The notes beneath the pieces are model-generated. The model saw only the letters and a program-made list of their open reading frames with translations, had not been told where the DNA came from and did no database searches. Below are positions 37,235-52,135 of a stretch of 64,000 nt of DNA, in pieces. The stretch's first letter is position 1; every line of letters begins with the position of its first letter. Source of the stretch: Cacajao melanocephalus (lineage: Eukaryota; Chordata; Mammalia; Primates; Pitheciidae). The stretch is taken from contig CAUYLG010044331.1 of the NCBI GenBank assembly GCA_963573385.1, forward strand, positions 43,655-107,654, in the 5' to 3' direction. The translations under genes and the position numbers were made by a program.

Positions 37235-37682
37235 ATCCTGCATTCACTTCTTAGGACTTCTGTAACAAAGTACCACAAATTGGGTGTCTTAAAACAACAG
37301 AAATTAATTGCTGCACAGTTCTTGAGCCTAGGAATCCAAATTCAAGATGTTAGCAGGGCCATGCTCCCTCAGGAACCTGGAGGGGAATCCTTCCTTAGCT
37401 TCTAGGAGTGCTGGCCATCCTTGGCTTTCTATGATTTGTAGCTGCAGCACTTCAATCTCTGCCTATATTGTCACATGGCCTTCGCCCCTCTTAGGTCTGT
37501 GCCTCTCCTTCTTTTCTTATAAAGACATCAGTGATATTGGATTAGGGCCCATCCTAATGACCTCATCTTAATTTGGTTACATCTTGTAAAGACCCTATTT
37601 CCAAATAAAGTCACATTCACAGATACTAGGGATTAAGACTTCCACTTACCCTTTCTGGAGAGATACAATTCAACCCATAACT
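37235..37682 (-). mobile_element. MLT-class MaLR solo LTR, antisense
   Basis: 'ggacttctgtaacaaagtac', 'cttaaaacaacagaaattaa', 'gggccatgctccctcaggaa', 'gaatccttccttagcttcta', 'cctcatcttaatttggttac' and 'atacaattcaacccataac' match in order the reverse complement of a MaLR-family LTR. No internal retroviral sequence adjoins it, so it is a solo LTR. Confidence 0.75.
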
Positions 37683-38469
37683 GAAACTAATAAGAATGTG
37701 GGGCTAAACCCTTATCTATCCCCCTCCTTTCTCAGCACCTTAAATAAGTCTAGTTTATGTGGCTGCAAGTAGCAGAACTTACCATGAGCTGGCATAAGCA
37801 AAGAACAGGAAAGTCTTAAGAAAGACGGCATTTGGGGAATTCAGGTAATTTTCTTTCTCTTTTTCCTACAAATTTTATTCAGTCCTCTTTTTGTTTATAG
37901 ACAAGCTTTCTCTGTTCCCCGTAACAGTACTGGCTAACCACCATGGTTTACACATTATTGGGTCATCCACCATGCAGGAAGAAGCCTCTGGCTGGTCCTG
38001 GATGCGTCATGATCCTGTGGCTGACAAAGCAGGGAGCTGCAGCAGAAACACTGCAGTTCCCAGAGGAGTGGCTGGGCAGACCACCCAATAGTTGGCTATT
38101 ATGGACCTTCAAAAAACTCCCAGGTTGGGATCATTGAAGCACCAGTTTGAAAGCACATATCTGATCCTACTGTTTCATTTTATAGATGGGGAGATTTAAC
38201 CCTTGATATGCCATCACCTATATTCTAAACATTTGATGGAAATATCTAATCATGAATATATATAATTATTTTCCAAACTTAAGGTTTCTTTCTTTAACAA
38301 CTATCAGTTATAAGCTATATCCCTAGTATACTAATTTTTCATCTTCCTGTTCATCTGATAGCAATGATGATTTGTGTTTTCAGCATGAAGCAGTAAGGCC
38401 TAGAGTTGGGGTAGTCTTTTCGGTTGTGATGGGTACTCAGCAAATAGATAATAGCTTGAACTTAGGAAG

Positions 38470-38700
38470 GCAATTAGGCATAATGAAGAGAACCTTGACT
38501 TGGATTCAGAATTCTGGTTTCTGTGTCATAGTTTATTCTAAGAGTTCTTTCAAGAAATAACTTCATGAAAGTTATTTCAATTTCTAAGCCTCAATTTTGA
38601 TTTTTACTGGTAGAGATAACAGATCTATATTGCTGGCTCCTCATGATGAATAAAGATATCATATGCCAAAGCATTTTGTAAACTGTAAAGCAGTATATAC
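38470..38700 (+). repeat. MIR
   Basis: 'ccttgacttggattcagaat', 'ctaagcctcaattttgattt' and 'gcattttgtaaactgtaaag' are MIR landmarks. A small 10-bp hairpin (38554-38578) lies inside. Confidence 0.65.
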
Positions 38701-38744
38701 AGCCACTAGTGTCACGGCCAGGGGGACATCTTTTTGGAAAGGGC

Positions 38745-38890
38745 AGGACATTTCAAGTCAGACACATCTGCTTCAGTCTTAGCTCTGTACTTGGGGAAGT
38801 TTTTTTTCACCTCTCCAAGCCTCAGTTCTTTCTCATTTGTAAAACAGGCAAAATAATACCTTTCTTGCATGATTGTGTGATCAAAAATAA
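38745..38890 (+). repeat. Second MIR, adjacent
   Basis: 'agtcagacacatctgcttca', 'aagcctcagttctttctcat', 'aaaacaggcaaaataatacc' follow MIR order. Confidence 0.7.
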
Positions 38891-40224
38891 CATGAAAGAA
38901 ATACCTTGAATAGGAGCACGGATTCTGGACCCCAACTTCTTGGGTTCAAATTTGAGCTGGGATGGCTCAAATATATATTTAATTAAAATATATTTGACTG
39001 GGGGAATAAGGTACTACTCTCTGTTAATTTTGATGTAATGGACAGACATTCACAGGGTTAAGATGAGGTTATGACTTGCAATATCAGACCCCACTGGAAG
39101 GAATTAGACAAAATTTTTCATTTGAACAGGCAAGGCTGGCTTGGGCACAGTAAAGGAGCCTGGGACGGAATGTGATCCGAGGGTTTCAAAGAGACTGGAC
39201 GTCAAAGTTCACATTGGGCACCAGGTTGTATTAACTGTTGGGTATTTTCAGTAAAAAATAAAACCTTGACAGGAAAATTACTCCAGAGCCAGAACAGTGA
39301 CATGTTTATATTTCCAGGGCAAAACACAATGTCAAGCCCTCTATGTGCACTCAGTAAATGTTTGTTTATCTGAGCTGGCCAACATCTTGTGTTCTGGTGT
39401 AGCTCACTTGGTCCATATGCACCAAACAGATGGAGTGTGACAAAGATGAAAATTGCTTGTGGCTGATGCTGTAAAGAAAGAAAAAAGGGTCCTAACCATT
39501 GAGATTCATTGCCCCTGATGCCTCTGATCTGGCACTCTTAACATGCAGGAGTCTGAGAGCGTAAAAAATGTGAACTGGTGTCAGTGAGCAGTTAGCAATT
39601 GTGGCATGTGGATCTCTCTTTCTGAATAAAAGCCACAGACCTTAGGGCTTTGTTTTTTTTGTATGTGTGTTGGGTGGGGTGAGAGTGTGGGAGAGGGCTA
39701 GGGAGGGTGGTTTAAAAACTTAAAAGAAAAAGAAATCTGGTAATCACCAGAAGTGTGAGCTACAGTAAGAAAGCTATTTTGGTATAGCAATAATACAATT
39801 AACTTATTCTAGAAAGGACCAGATAGGAAATATTATAGGCTTTCAGGCCACAAAGTCTATCACATGCATTCAACTCTGCAGATGTGGCATGAAAGTTGCC
39901 TCAGACATATGGAACAGTCCCAGGATAATGTTAGTGCATATTGGTAAAATGAGGATCCGCGCGTTGTTCTGTTGTTACTCCAGTCACCCCTTCCTATCTG
40001 GAGATGGGATGCAGAACTTGTGAATGAAGAGGGCCAACTTAATGGGCTTGGGCATCCAAGGATTTTGCTATTTGTGAGAGTTCTGGAACCCGTCCTCCAT
40101 AGATACCCAGGGATGACTGCCCCTGGATGCCAGGTGGGTTTACCGTTGTGTGCCCTCTCCTCTCAGGATTTCTCATTTTGTTCCTATCAGGCTAGCCCTG
40201 ACATCTTAAATATGACTGTTTCCT

Positions 40225-40310
40225 CTCTCTGGGTATCATTTTCTTTATTTGTAAAATGGAGAATTTGGGAGATGATCTCTTCTAACACAGTATGATTCTA
40301 CTGGTGTCCT
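40225..40310 (+). repeat. MIR fragment
   Basis: 'tttctttatttgtaaaatgg' with the following 'gatgatctcttctaacacag' gives the middle and 3' part of a MIR. Confidence 0.6.
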
Positions 40311-40779
40311 TATTGTATTGAATAACTGAAGTTAATAAAGTCTTTGCATCACAAAATAAATGTGTGGTGGTCACCAAGGGATGGGCAGGAAGGCCAATCA
40401 TCAAATTCAAGCGTCCGTGTGAACTCAGGTACTCAGTTTGGTGATCCAGTTCCGTAATTCCTGGATTGCATTTAAACCCTAGTATGATACATTTCTATAC
40501 TTCTAAATCCTGCTTGTCTATTTTTCCCCTAGTCTTCTTCATTCCTCAGCCAATGAATCTTATTGTAGAGCCCATAGCATATCTTTATGTTGGCTCTAAT
40601 GTGATGATTCTTTGATGTCCACATTTCTGTGCATCCATAATTTTATTTATGTATAGTATCATATACAATGTTCCTATGATTAATTTTGAAAACATGCCTA
40701 GAATAGTGGTAAAGAAGGATACATTTTATATCCCATTCCCAGGGTGTCTTTGTGGTGATTTTAGAATATGTTCACAAAT

Positions 40780-41240
40780 GCTTTGATATTCCTCCCTTTA
40801 AGAGATGGAGCCTCTTGAGGAGCCCTTTAGATTAACTCTCCTTGAGTGTGGTCTGTAGTGACTTAATTCTAAAAGGGAGAAAAAAAATAGCAGAAGTGAC
40901 AGTGTGCCACTGTGGGCACTAGGTCACAAAGGTCCCTATGGCTTTCTCCCTGCTCTCTGTTGGATCACTCACTCTGGGGGAAGCCAGCTGCCATGTTGTA
41001 AGGACACTCAGGCAGTCCTGTGGAGGGGCCCAAGTGGCCAGCGACTGAAGCCTTCTGCAACAACCATGGGAGTGAGCCATCTTACAAACGGATCCTCCAG
41101 CCCCAGTTAAGCCTTCAGATGACTGCAGCCCCAGCAGACAGCCAAGGTATGTTCTCATGAGACCCTGAGCCAGTACTACCCAGCTAAACTGCTCCCAGAT
41201 TTCTGTCCCTCAAAAATTACGTGTAAGTGCTTTAAACTGA
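40780..41240 (+). mobile_element. MLT1-like MaLR solo LTR
   Basis: 'cctccctttaagagatggag', 'gcagaagtgacagtgtgcca', 'gccagctgccatgttgtaag', 'gagtgagccatcttacaaac', 'cctccagccccagttaagcc' and 'gactgcagccccagcagaca' follow the order of an MLT1 LTR. It explains the short frames on both strands at 40904-41158. Confidence 0.75.
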
Positions 41241-41294
41241 TAATTAGCATATGTTTTATTCTAGCTTGTATTGTTCACTCTAACTTAAAAGCCT

Positions 41295-41435
41295 GTTTGC
41301 CTTTTAGGCCATGAGCTGTTTGAGGGCAGAGGATATGCAAAAGAAATAGCCACACTCCCTCTGTCAATCAGTCCTTTCACTATTGTGCACATTGTAGATG
41401 TGCAAAATGTTTTGGTTGAATGAGTGAATAAGCAC
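41295..41435 (+). repeat. L2 3' end
   Basis: 'ccatgagctgtttgagggca' and the end 'gttttggttgaatgagtgaa' are the start and finish of a typical sense L2 3' end. Confidence 0.7.
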
Positions 41436-42129
41436 AATTGCCTGGAGCTGAGGTTCTATAAACAGAAAAAGATTTTCAGGAGTGCTAGTGTGGCAGCTTT
41501 AGCTCCCATTTGTCTCCAGGGAATCAAGCACCTTTGGAAATAGGCCAGGATCAAGCTCAGAGGTTTTTTGCTCTGCCAGGTTTCATGAAGGTAAGAGGTA
41601 CCCTAAAAACACCACTGCTATTAATTAAACATCATTAACTGGAACCCCATTAATTGAAAATTTTTGATAATTTGAAGATGAGGTTAATTTTATAAATGTT
41701 CCTTTATAAAAATAGGATAATAAAGAAATTAAGAATATAGATTAATTTAGCTTATGCACATGAATATATAAAACTAGGTGGGCAAAATATGTTAACAATC
41801 ACATACCAAAAATTTCATGTGCTTTTTGCTAATAAATTCTATTCATTGAAGGGATTTTTCTAAGGTACTCAACTAGATTAAATTAGATCAATTAATGTTT
41901 TTATTTCAAAGGAATTCATGAAATTTCCTTAAGTGGTCTCCAAAATTCAAACAACATAAATTAGACTCACATTCTCATATATTTTTTTAAATTTTGATTT
42001 CATGCAACTCTGTGACTATGTACTCCCATCTTGTATGAATAAAACAGTGACTGAACTTACATTCTTACCATGTTAATTCAGTGCATACCTGTGAGGGTAG
42101 AGGAGGGAGCATGGGTTTGTCAGGCAGCG

Positions 42130-42300
42130 AAGGCTTATGTTGCAGTCCTGACTCAGCTGCTGCCCAAGTGTGTGCAAATCTCTGATCATCTCTGAGCCCC
42201 CATCTTCATCTCTAAAATGAGGATAATATTTCAGTCTTGGGTATTTTAGAATGGTTGTGAGGATCAAAAGACAATCATGAGTGCCTCTAGTAAACAATGT
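42130..42300 (+). repeat. MIR
   Basis: 'ttgcagtcctgactcagctg', 'catctctaaaatgaggataa' and 'ggttgtgaggatcaaaagac' are MIR landmarks in order. Confidence 0.75.
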
Positions 42301-42309
42301 AGTAACATA

Positions 42310-44165
<1,856 letters not shown>

Positions 44166-44392
44166 CCAAAATTCTTGTAATGTTCTCACCCACCTTAAAA
44201 CATGAGAAAACACGGTAAATGCGAAAGGCACTTGTAAAGGTAGAAAAACAGTTTTATAATCCTATAATGATAAGTTTTAACATGATAAGTGTATTTTGCT
44301 ACAAAACAAAAACATAATAGAATTTCATGTTAACATGATTGAGATACTGTTCCAAGAGGCCTTTCAAGTTGTTGCCAAAAAACTTGCTTGAG

Positions 44393-44677
44393 AAAAGGTG
44401 CAGTGGCTCAGGCCTGTAATCCCAGCAATTTGGGAAGCTAAGGATTGCTTGAACCCAGAAGTTCAAGACCAGCCTGGGCAACATGGTGAGACCACTATCT
44501 CTACAAAAAATAAAAACATTAGCCAGGTGTGGTGGCATAGGCCTGTAGTCTCAGCTACTTGGGAGCCTGAGGCGGGGGAGCGCTTGAGCCTTGGAGGTCA
44601 AGGCTTCAGTAAGCTGAGATCACACCACTTCACTCCAGCCTGGGTGACAGAGAGACCCTGTCTCAAAAAAACAAAAA
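44393..44677 (+). mobile_element. Alu, old (J-like)
   Basis: 'gtgcagtggctcaggcctgt', 'tgaacccagaagttcaagac' and 'gatcacaccacttcactcca', with a short A tail. CpG-poor and diverged, with a short deletion in the left arm (aagctaaggattgcttg). It lies about 230 bases from an oppositely oriented Alu. Confidence 0.92.
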
Positions 44678-44844
44678 TTTGTATTGATAGCTGAATTTTC
44701 CATACATTATATATTTTTAAGTCATTAAGCCACGAATAGTCCTTAAGCACTACAAGTTACAAAAAGAGATGAAATCAGCTGATTTTCTTGGGAGATATCA
44801 CTTCTATTCCTTTGGACATGTCCAGTGTCTATTACTACAGAAAA

Positions 44845-44965
44845 TAAAGAACATGTGTTCGTCACTTACTATGTAGCGGAGACTGTTCTAAGCACTTTAT
44901 AAATACAGCTTTACCTCATTACCACTTGGTGATAATCTATTGGAGACGCCTGCACAGAGAATAAG
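44845..44965 (-). repeat. MIR-like fragment, antisense
   Basis: 'gtcacttactatgtagcgga', 'gactgttctaagcactttat' and the following 'cctcattaccacttggtg' fit the 5' end of an antisense MIR. Confidence 0.6.
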
Positions 44966-45500
44966 GTGGAATTGGATTACTTCTAAAATCCTTTGCACTA
45001 CTGAGATTTAGTGAATTCATGATTTATTACCTGGTGTTTAATGAAAGAGAGTAAGTGGGGCCATAAGGATAAAGGTGGTTTTTCCATATTCAAGGAGGCA
45101 AAATGCATAAAGCTCTCTCCTGTTCCTTTGGGCTTAGCATATAATTTTAAAGAGACCTTGCTATATTTTTCCAGAAAGCCTCACATAAAGCACATACAGA
45201 TTATAAATACTTTTGATATTTCCATGCCAGTTTTCAAGCTCTCTGTGAGCCCCATAATGTAGTAAAGTCCCTTACGTCTTCTTAATATTTGGCAAAATGA
45301 CATATGATCCATGATTAAGCAATGAGCTTTATAAGCTTTAGTTGGTCATTAACTCAAGGAACTTATCCTATTCCCTTTCTTTTCTCTTTCTTTTATTATC
45401 TTTCTAATAGAAACTCAGACTGATAGTTAAAAATCTGAACTTAAAATGCGGTATCTAACTGATTACTTGGTGACTAAGTAATAAAAACCTTTAAAAGCAT

Positions 45501-45530
45501 GTGCAGCCCTGTGCAGCCCTGTGCAGTCCT
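45501..45530 (+). repeat. Three-copy 10-bp tandem repeat
   Basis: GTGCAGCCCT, GTGCAGCCCT and GTGCAGTCCT in tandem; the third copy has a single C-to-T change. Confidence 0.97.
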
Positions 45531-45863
45531 GAAAGAAAAGTATAGCAGAGTCGTGCTTGTGAAATGCTTGGAAAACATTGACTTAAAGTTTATAAAGCAA
45601 TTCACTTAACATTTTTTGTGTTTGGAGGAAAAAAGTATGTGTAGATTTTGATGGTTTAAAAATAAATGTTAAGAGTCCTCATTTCACCATTTAAAGTTTT
45701 ACAGAAGAGAATCCTACAGTTATTTCTCTGGTTAATAGATGCATGCATTTCTATGCATTATACTTTTAGAAATGTCTGTAGTGAATCTACAGATGCATCT
45801 TCATTTTACTTTGAACAGTGTTTTGTTTAACTTCTTATGTTTCTTGATATATCAAAATATAAC

Positions 45864-45922
45864 AAAATTTGGAACTACATATGGGGAATGATTTATATTT
45901 ACCATATGTAGTTCCAAATTTT
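45864..45922. repeat. Perfect 21-bp inverted repeat with 17-nt spacer
   Basis: The left arm 45864-45884 (core GGAACTACATATGG) is the exact reverse complement of the right arm 45902-45922 (core CCATATGTAGTTCC). As RNA this would fold into a 59-nt stem-loop. No flanking element of a known family was recognised. Confidence 0.95.
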
Positions 45923-48900
45923 TCAAAAAATTAGACTATGAGTATCTCAGTTAAATTAAAATGAAACTCACAAACATGATGATCTTAGCCTTAATTTCAT
46001 GTCACTGAAATGTGAGCGATGTTGAGGACAGATTTGAGATATGACTGAAAACATTATATTCAGCCATTTTCATAGTTTTTTATTCTCAGTATTGGTTGAT
46101 ACTATTATTCTTAATTTACCATATATACCTACTTCTGTTGCTCATTTTCATCTGTTATTAGTCATATGATGTGTATTCTCTTTGATTCAATTCTGAGTAA
46201 TGCTGGCTTAGTTTGAGTTAGAAAAAAATAAAGATTTATTTTTTAAAAAAAGGGGACCCCAGTGTAGGACTGGAACAATAGTTAACTTATGTTGTCCAGT
46301 CACGTGATAAATGTTTCTGTTTTAACTTTCAAATTTAATTACCTGTTAGGATTCGTGGTACTTTGGGAACCAAAATATATCTGCAGCTAACTACAGAGAT
46401 AATATAATTGCAATTCCTAAGTTTTAAAATGACGTGTTAATTTTTTAAATTTTTGCAAATACTGTATTTCAGGTTATTTTACATGTATATATTTTCGAAT
46501 GTAAAAAAAAAGTCACAGCTTCAGTCTTTATTTCTGATCTTCATTATCTCAGCTGTTTTAAACCCTTTGATAGCATTAGCACAAGTTGATGAGGAGCTAG
46601 ATGAGCTCACTCAAGCTGAACTCTGGCCCTGGGGGTGTGAAGATGGGGAGAGGAAGTGTTCTTCATCTCTTTCTCAGAGGTGTGATTCTGTTTACTTTGG
46701 AAAGAAAAGATACAAGTATCTCCTAAAGTGGATTAGACATGGCAAGACAAGATGATACATTTGCACTATAAACTCTCAAGCAGCTGTGAGAATGCAGTAT
46801 GTGTGAAATTTCTTACCTTCTTAAAAATCTTGATAGAGTTGTAGTTAAGCTCTTAACAGTCAAAAACAAACTGCCAATGAAGTTTATTTTCTTTTTTGCT
46901 GAGTTTTCTGGACCATTGTTCCGCTTGAGGGGCCCTGTTTGTTAGTTTTGGCTCTCGACTTCTCTTCCTTAAGGATAAGCTCTCCTAAGGCACTTGTACA
47001 GCGCAGTGCTCAGGGACTGCCTAGCAGTTTCTTCACAGGCCCAGCTAAAGCATAATTCAACTGCATGACTTCCTGCCTCAGCAGAGGGGGTGGTCAATGA
47101 GGGGATTTGTATCTGTAATGTAAATACATAGTTGATTGTGGAAAAAACTGGGACATTATTGTTTGTTCTCATAAAAGGATCCTGCTGCAAGTTTTATTTT
47201 AAAGTTGGCTTTTAGCCTTTTTTGCTGTGACTTGGATACTGATCTGATTTTCTGCTTTCATGCCCTTTATTAAAAATTTAAAATATTTAATTCAACATTA
47301 ACTGTGCTTACAAGCCACATAGCAGAATAAAATCACATTACAAACATTGTAGTATTAGATTTTATCACCATTTATTTCTTCTAGCCTGTCCAGGGATTTC
47401 TTCATGTTCAGTAGAACTAATTTGCAGTCAGACATTGAGGTCTTCTAGAAGGCCAGCAGGCTCCAGAAATTAATTTATCCAAATAACCGATTCCTCCTAG
47501 GCCAACCATAGAGGGACACCAAAATGGCCTAAGAAGGCAGAGCCTCCTTTTGAAGTCTGGAATGTTTTGACTGACTTGAAACAGGCGGCTGGAATGAAAG
47601 GATAATTTTCAGTGACCCAGGGGATTTTTTTTTTTTTTACCATTTTCAAATATTAGGTAAAACAAAGAGAAATTGCTTGCTCTAATTTAGAAAGACTTAG
47701 TAATCAGGAAGGCAACCAGACTGAGCATAAAGTTCCAAGGTCTATAGCAGAGGTTTATTTACTAAACCTAGATTGTTGGCAAAATCACAATTATTATACC
47801 CTTAAAAAAACTTAGAAGGGATAGGTTTTAGTCAATATATCTGCATTTTCATCACTTATACCTGAATTATTTTCTTATTATTTTAAAAAAGAGAACATGA
47901 ATTGTTTTTATTGCCATCTAAAAACATTGCTATATTTTAATCTTAATTTTATTGTATGAACAGGAGGATATAATTAAAGTAGCTTATTATACTAAATTAA
48001 TTTACTAGAAATAGGGTAGATATTTCACATTTGTCTGTTAAAAATTAATAGATTTTAAGGCCATTAGATTTTTAAAGTAAACTGTCACATGGGCAGAAGC
48101 ATTGTCTAGGTGTAACAAATGTTTTTTGTCTCCCAACTCAGAATTCTGAGATGAAAGCCATTTTCAAGAGATTCTTTCCTTACATTCTATAATATTCATT
48201 GTCATGGGGAAAAAAAAAGCTTTGTGTTTTTAGTGAAGAAAATAAATTGGATGTAGGCATTGGTAACAAAACAACCGTACAGTATATTAAGATATAAATG
48301 GCAAATGCTTCTTTTTACACAATACATTTCATGTGACCTATAGTGCAAATATATACTACTATAGTATTATTTAGGAATAAAGGGTTCAATAATACTTGTA
48401 ATTTAAAAATTCTGGATATTAGTAGTTACTAGCTGATTTTATGAACTTAGATTTATTTTACAATTTTGTAAAATTATGAAGTAATACATGTACTAACAAG
48501 GTCACAAACATGTCAACCCTGTTCCTGGCCATTGTTTATTCTTTTAATTGGTAAAGTATGCAACGAATTAATTTGAACAGAAAGAAAATATAATTTTCTT
48601 TCTTTTGATTTGTTTTCAGAAGTTTGCTTATTTTTGAATTGGGTTGATTCATACTCTACATTCTCATTGCTGAAATTGTCAAACTTTATTTCTCTAAGTC
48701 TCATCTTTAATTTTTATGCTAGTTTTCTGTTTGATTAGCTATCCTTGGGAAGACAGAGTGCATGGTAGACATAAGAAAAACATCTGAAGGCTGAGTGCTT
48801 TCATGAGAGGTAAAGGTCACACTTTTCCTAGATATGACAGAGAGAAAATAGCATTGTCCCTTCACTTTTACATCCTTTTCAGGTTTTTCTTTTAGCACAT

Positions 48901-49949
48901 TAAGATTCTGATTTTAAAAATATCAGCTGTCTAATAATTTGTGAGAAACAGACATTGGAAAACAAGGAAATTGAGAGGTTTAAGTGATGGTTTACTGGGG
49001 CCAGCAATATTGATCACTTTTGGAGAGAAGATGAGTTAAGCTAACTTTGGTAAGAACTAAGACTCTAAGTAAGTATGTAGTAAAGATTTAAGAAATGTTT
49101 GCAGTTGAAAATATTGGTTGACAATTGGGAGATAATGGTTGCTTATACTGGTAAATTTTATAAAGTAGGATATCCCCTATAGTTGTATAATGCATTGAGT
49201 GATGGGAAGAAATTAAAATTTCTAATTTTCAATTCTATCCTTTTGAAAAATATATATTTTTATAGATTTTTATTATAAGTAATGTGTTAGTAAAGCACAA
49301 TTTGTATATAATGTATAGATATGTGTGTGCTGAAATTTTTACTGATGAGGAATTTTTGATTTAAAAAATTGGGAAACTGCTAGTTTAGACAAAAGTTAGC
49401 ATTTTGTGCTTTATCCTATATATTTCTCATTAAGAATCAGGGATTGTATATGTCAGATCAGGACTCTAAGTAATTAAAATATGAAATTTCATACTTACAA
49501 TTAATAAATGCCTATTGATAATTTAATTTTAGAGATCATATATATAGTATTTTTCTCTTTATTCTGAACAACATACTCAATGGGGCTTGATCATCTTTTG
49601 TCTTTAGAAAGTAATATTAGCTCTTTAAAGTCACTGTGATGCAAATGTATGCCATTATATAAATATTGCATTTATATATAATAATGAGGAACGCTGGGTA
49701 AAAGGTAGCTGATCTTTTCTTTGAAACTGTGTTAATAAACTTTATGGTAACTATTTTTTTTCAGTATTCATAGCTTCATCGTTTCTTTTGGTTTGAAATT
49801 GCTGTAAATTTGACATCTGGATAAGCTATATGATCTAGTTGCTTGGTAATAGAAGGCTTAGTGAGGGCAGGATGCTTTTTTCAAAATGTTTTAAAAGATT
49901 TTCATGGAGAAGAAGAATTTATCATAATATGTTTAGCTGCGAAAGACAG

Positions 49950-50320
49950 GATAGTAAATTTAGTTTTGGGCATTTGAATCTGAGGGCTTTTGAAGCTGCC
50001 CAGGTGATGTTGTAGACACTTAAAAATTTGGATATGGGTTTCTGGAGTGGCCTGGTTTGGAAGTATAGATCTGGGATCATCAGCAAACAGGTAATACTGA
50101 AGCCAATATGTGAGGTGACCTAAGAAGGGGTGTTGAGGGTGAAAAAGACCAAATGAGAAAAGATTTAGGGGGATATTAGAACCAGCGAGATAAGGAAGGG
50201 CCAACTATGAGGACTGAAGAGCAGCTAAACAGGTAGATGAACCAGAAGGAGCAGGACAACTGCAAAAGGAGGATCAATCTGTGGTTCCAGGTTTCTTTGT
50301 GGAATTAAGTTAATTAAGCA
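49950..50320. repeat. Ancient repeat-like stretch, family unclear
   Basis: Phrases such as 'gatctgggatcatcagcaaa', 'ggtaatactgaagccaatat' and 'ggagcaggacaactgcaaaa' resemble a widely dispersed old mammalian repeat, but I cannot name the family with confidence. The 100-codon minus-strand frame at 49902-50204 is covered by it. Confidence 0.35.
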
Positions 50321-50889
50321 CTGAAAGTTATACAGTGGATAGAACATGAGTAGTTTGAGTGGGACAGTGAAGGCTGGAATCCAGATTACTTGTGTTGACA
50401 AGTAAGGGAGAAGTGAAGTGCCGGAGATACAGAATTGGGATTTAGCTACCCTTTCTAGAAGTTTCACTGACTAGGGAAGTGTTGGCCATACCTAGGGAGA
50501 GACTAAGGACTGAGGGGAGATTTTTAGAGGAGAAGTTGCCCATGTAGGAGTGTGGGAAAGCCCAGTCTTCATCTTCTAATCCTAACCTATCCCTAAGGGG
50601 GCTCTGTCTCATATGCATCCTTCTCTTCAGAGAGCACAACATTGTAGGCAATGGCAGACACACTAATAAGACTGTATTTTTGGCCATACTATGAAATTTG
50701 TATTTGCATATTATAAATAATCATTTATGTGTTACTGGCTGAGGATCATCTTGAACCATCTCTCAGAGTTCTAAAAGCCATATTTTCCTCATTGGCTGCA
50801 CATACTGTGTGACTTCTCTGTCTAGCAAAAGCCACTCCTATTTAGTAGTCAAAGGCCAACCATGTGAATTCACCCTGGTAACTCCAACT

Positions 50890-51115
50890 AGTTGTCCTCT
50901 CTCATCTTTCATCCTTCAAGAGCTCTACCATGGCCCGTATTAAGTTGATTTACAACTAACCGTTTACACATTTTTCATCCAATGAGTTGTGAATTCTCAG
51001 AGGAACACCCTGTCCTGTTTCTTAAACACTAGCCTATCACATTGCCTGGTACTCAATGGCTTTTCAATGAAAATTGCTTAAATGAATGAGTAAATGAATG
51101 AAAGAATAAACAGAG
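50890..51115 (+). repeat. L2-like 3' end
   Basis: 'catcctgt'-type promoter-distal L2 text is degraded, but 'attgcctggtactcaatggc' and the end 'aatgaatgagtaaatgaatg' are typical of a sense L2 terminus. Confidence 0.55.
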
Positions 51116-51959
51116 TACATGAGAAAAGACAAACTGTAAATATTGGGAGAGGAACCAAAAAACTGTCTTTGCGACTATAGGTTATTTGTATTAATTACAC
51201 TCTTCCATGTATAACTGTCAAAGGCCAACTTGATCTATAGAAGGGGTAATTATTACAACAAATTGGGATTATGTTGACATATCTGTTGATCCCTGTTTAT
51301 TCAAAGTAGGGATATACTTAGTTGATTAATCTCATCCTTTTGAAAAGTATATATTTGTATAGGTTTTATATTTTATGTAATATTTCAAAGTAGGGACATA
51401 CTTTGTCATATTCATCATAACTTGTCAAGTAGTAGAAAATAAATAAGAATTTCAAAAGAAAGTTTGAATTGCAAAAGGACTTGTTGGGATTATTTAGAAC
51501 ATACAATTATAATTTTGATAGGGGCTGTAATGTTCAATGGACCATTGTTGAAAAGTTTTTGTTTGCTTTAATTCTTATTTTCTTTACAAGAGTTACTCCC
51601 ATTGCATAAGAATCTTCAAAGTAAGAGGAATGCAAATTAGTATAAAAAAAGACTTGGGTTAAGAAATGTTTTACATAGTTTTCTATGTTTCCCGTCATTT
51701 ATTTGAATAATACCAGATTCGGCACTTTTCTGTCACGGCAATACCCTAGTATGAACTGTAACAGTGGTAACAACGTGCTACCACATAATTAATTGGCTTA
51801 TTTTTTTGATATTGAGATTCAACTTGATTTTGAGCTTGTGGTTAACTGAATGCTTTTACACAACAGTAACTGAACACTTTATTATACAATAATAAATAAA
51901 ATTATTTTTTCTTAGAGTTGGGGTCCAGAAATTGGGAGGCAGAAAATTGAAGAGACTAG

Positions 51960-52135
51960 AGCCTAATTTTCAGATCATGTGACTTGGAATTCTATTTGGG
52001 CTTTGCCACTGACCAGCTGTGGGGATGCACATCAAGTTACTTATTTGGCCTTCCTCATCTGAAAAATGAGCTCATAGAATTTCATGGGATTGCAGGAAAT
52101 ACATGACACAGTGCTTGACATATGGTAGCTACCAA
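51960..52135 (+). repeat. MIR
   Basis: 'ttggaattctatttgggctt', 'tgccactgaccagctgtggg', 'cctcatctgaaaaatgagct' and 'acacagtgcttgacatatgg' follow MIR order. Confidence 0.72.

Larger units (their letters stand above)
44970..49940. other. Repeat-poor AT-rich non-coding DNA, no gene seen
   Basis: About 5 kb in which I could place no Alu, L1, MIR or LTR. It has A- and T-runs, one short 10-bp tandem repeat (45501-45530) and one perfect 21-bp inverted repeat (45864-45922). A 100-codon frame at 46453-46755 begins in AT-rich DNA and has no recognised domain. Confidence 0.5.

Noticed and set aside
45501..45530. Possible CRISPR or other prokaryotic repeat array
   Set aside because: Only three 10-bp copies with no spacers, in an evidently primate sequence.
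46453..46755. 100-codon frame with a hydrophobic N-terminal stretch resembling a signal peptide
   Set aside because: No splice sites at its ends, AT-rich start, no recognised domain. Conservation data would be needed to revive it.
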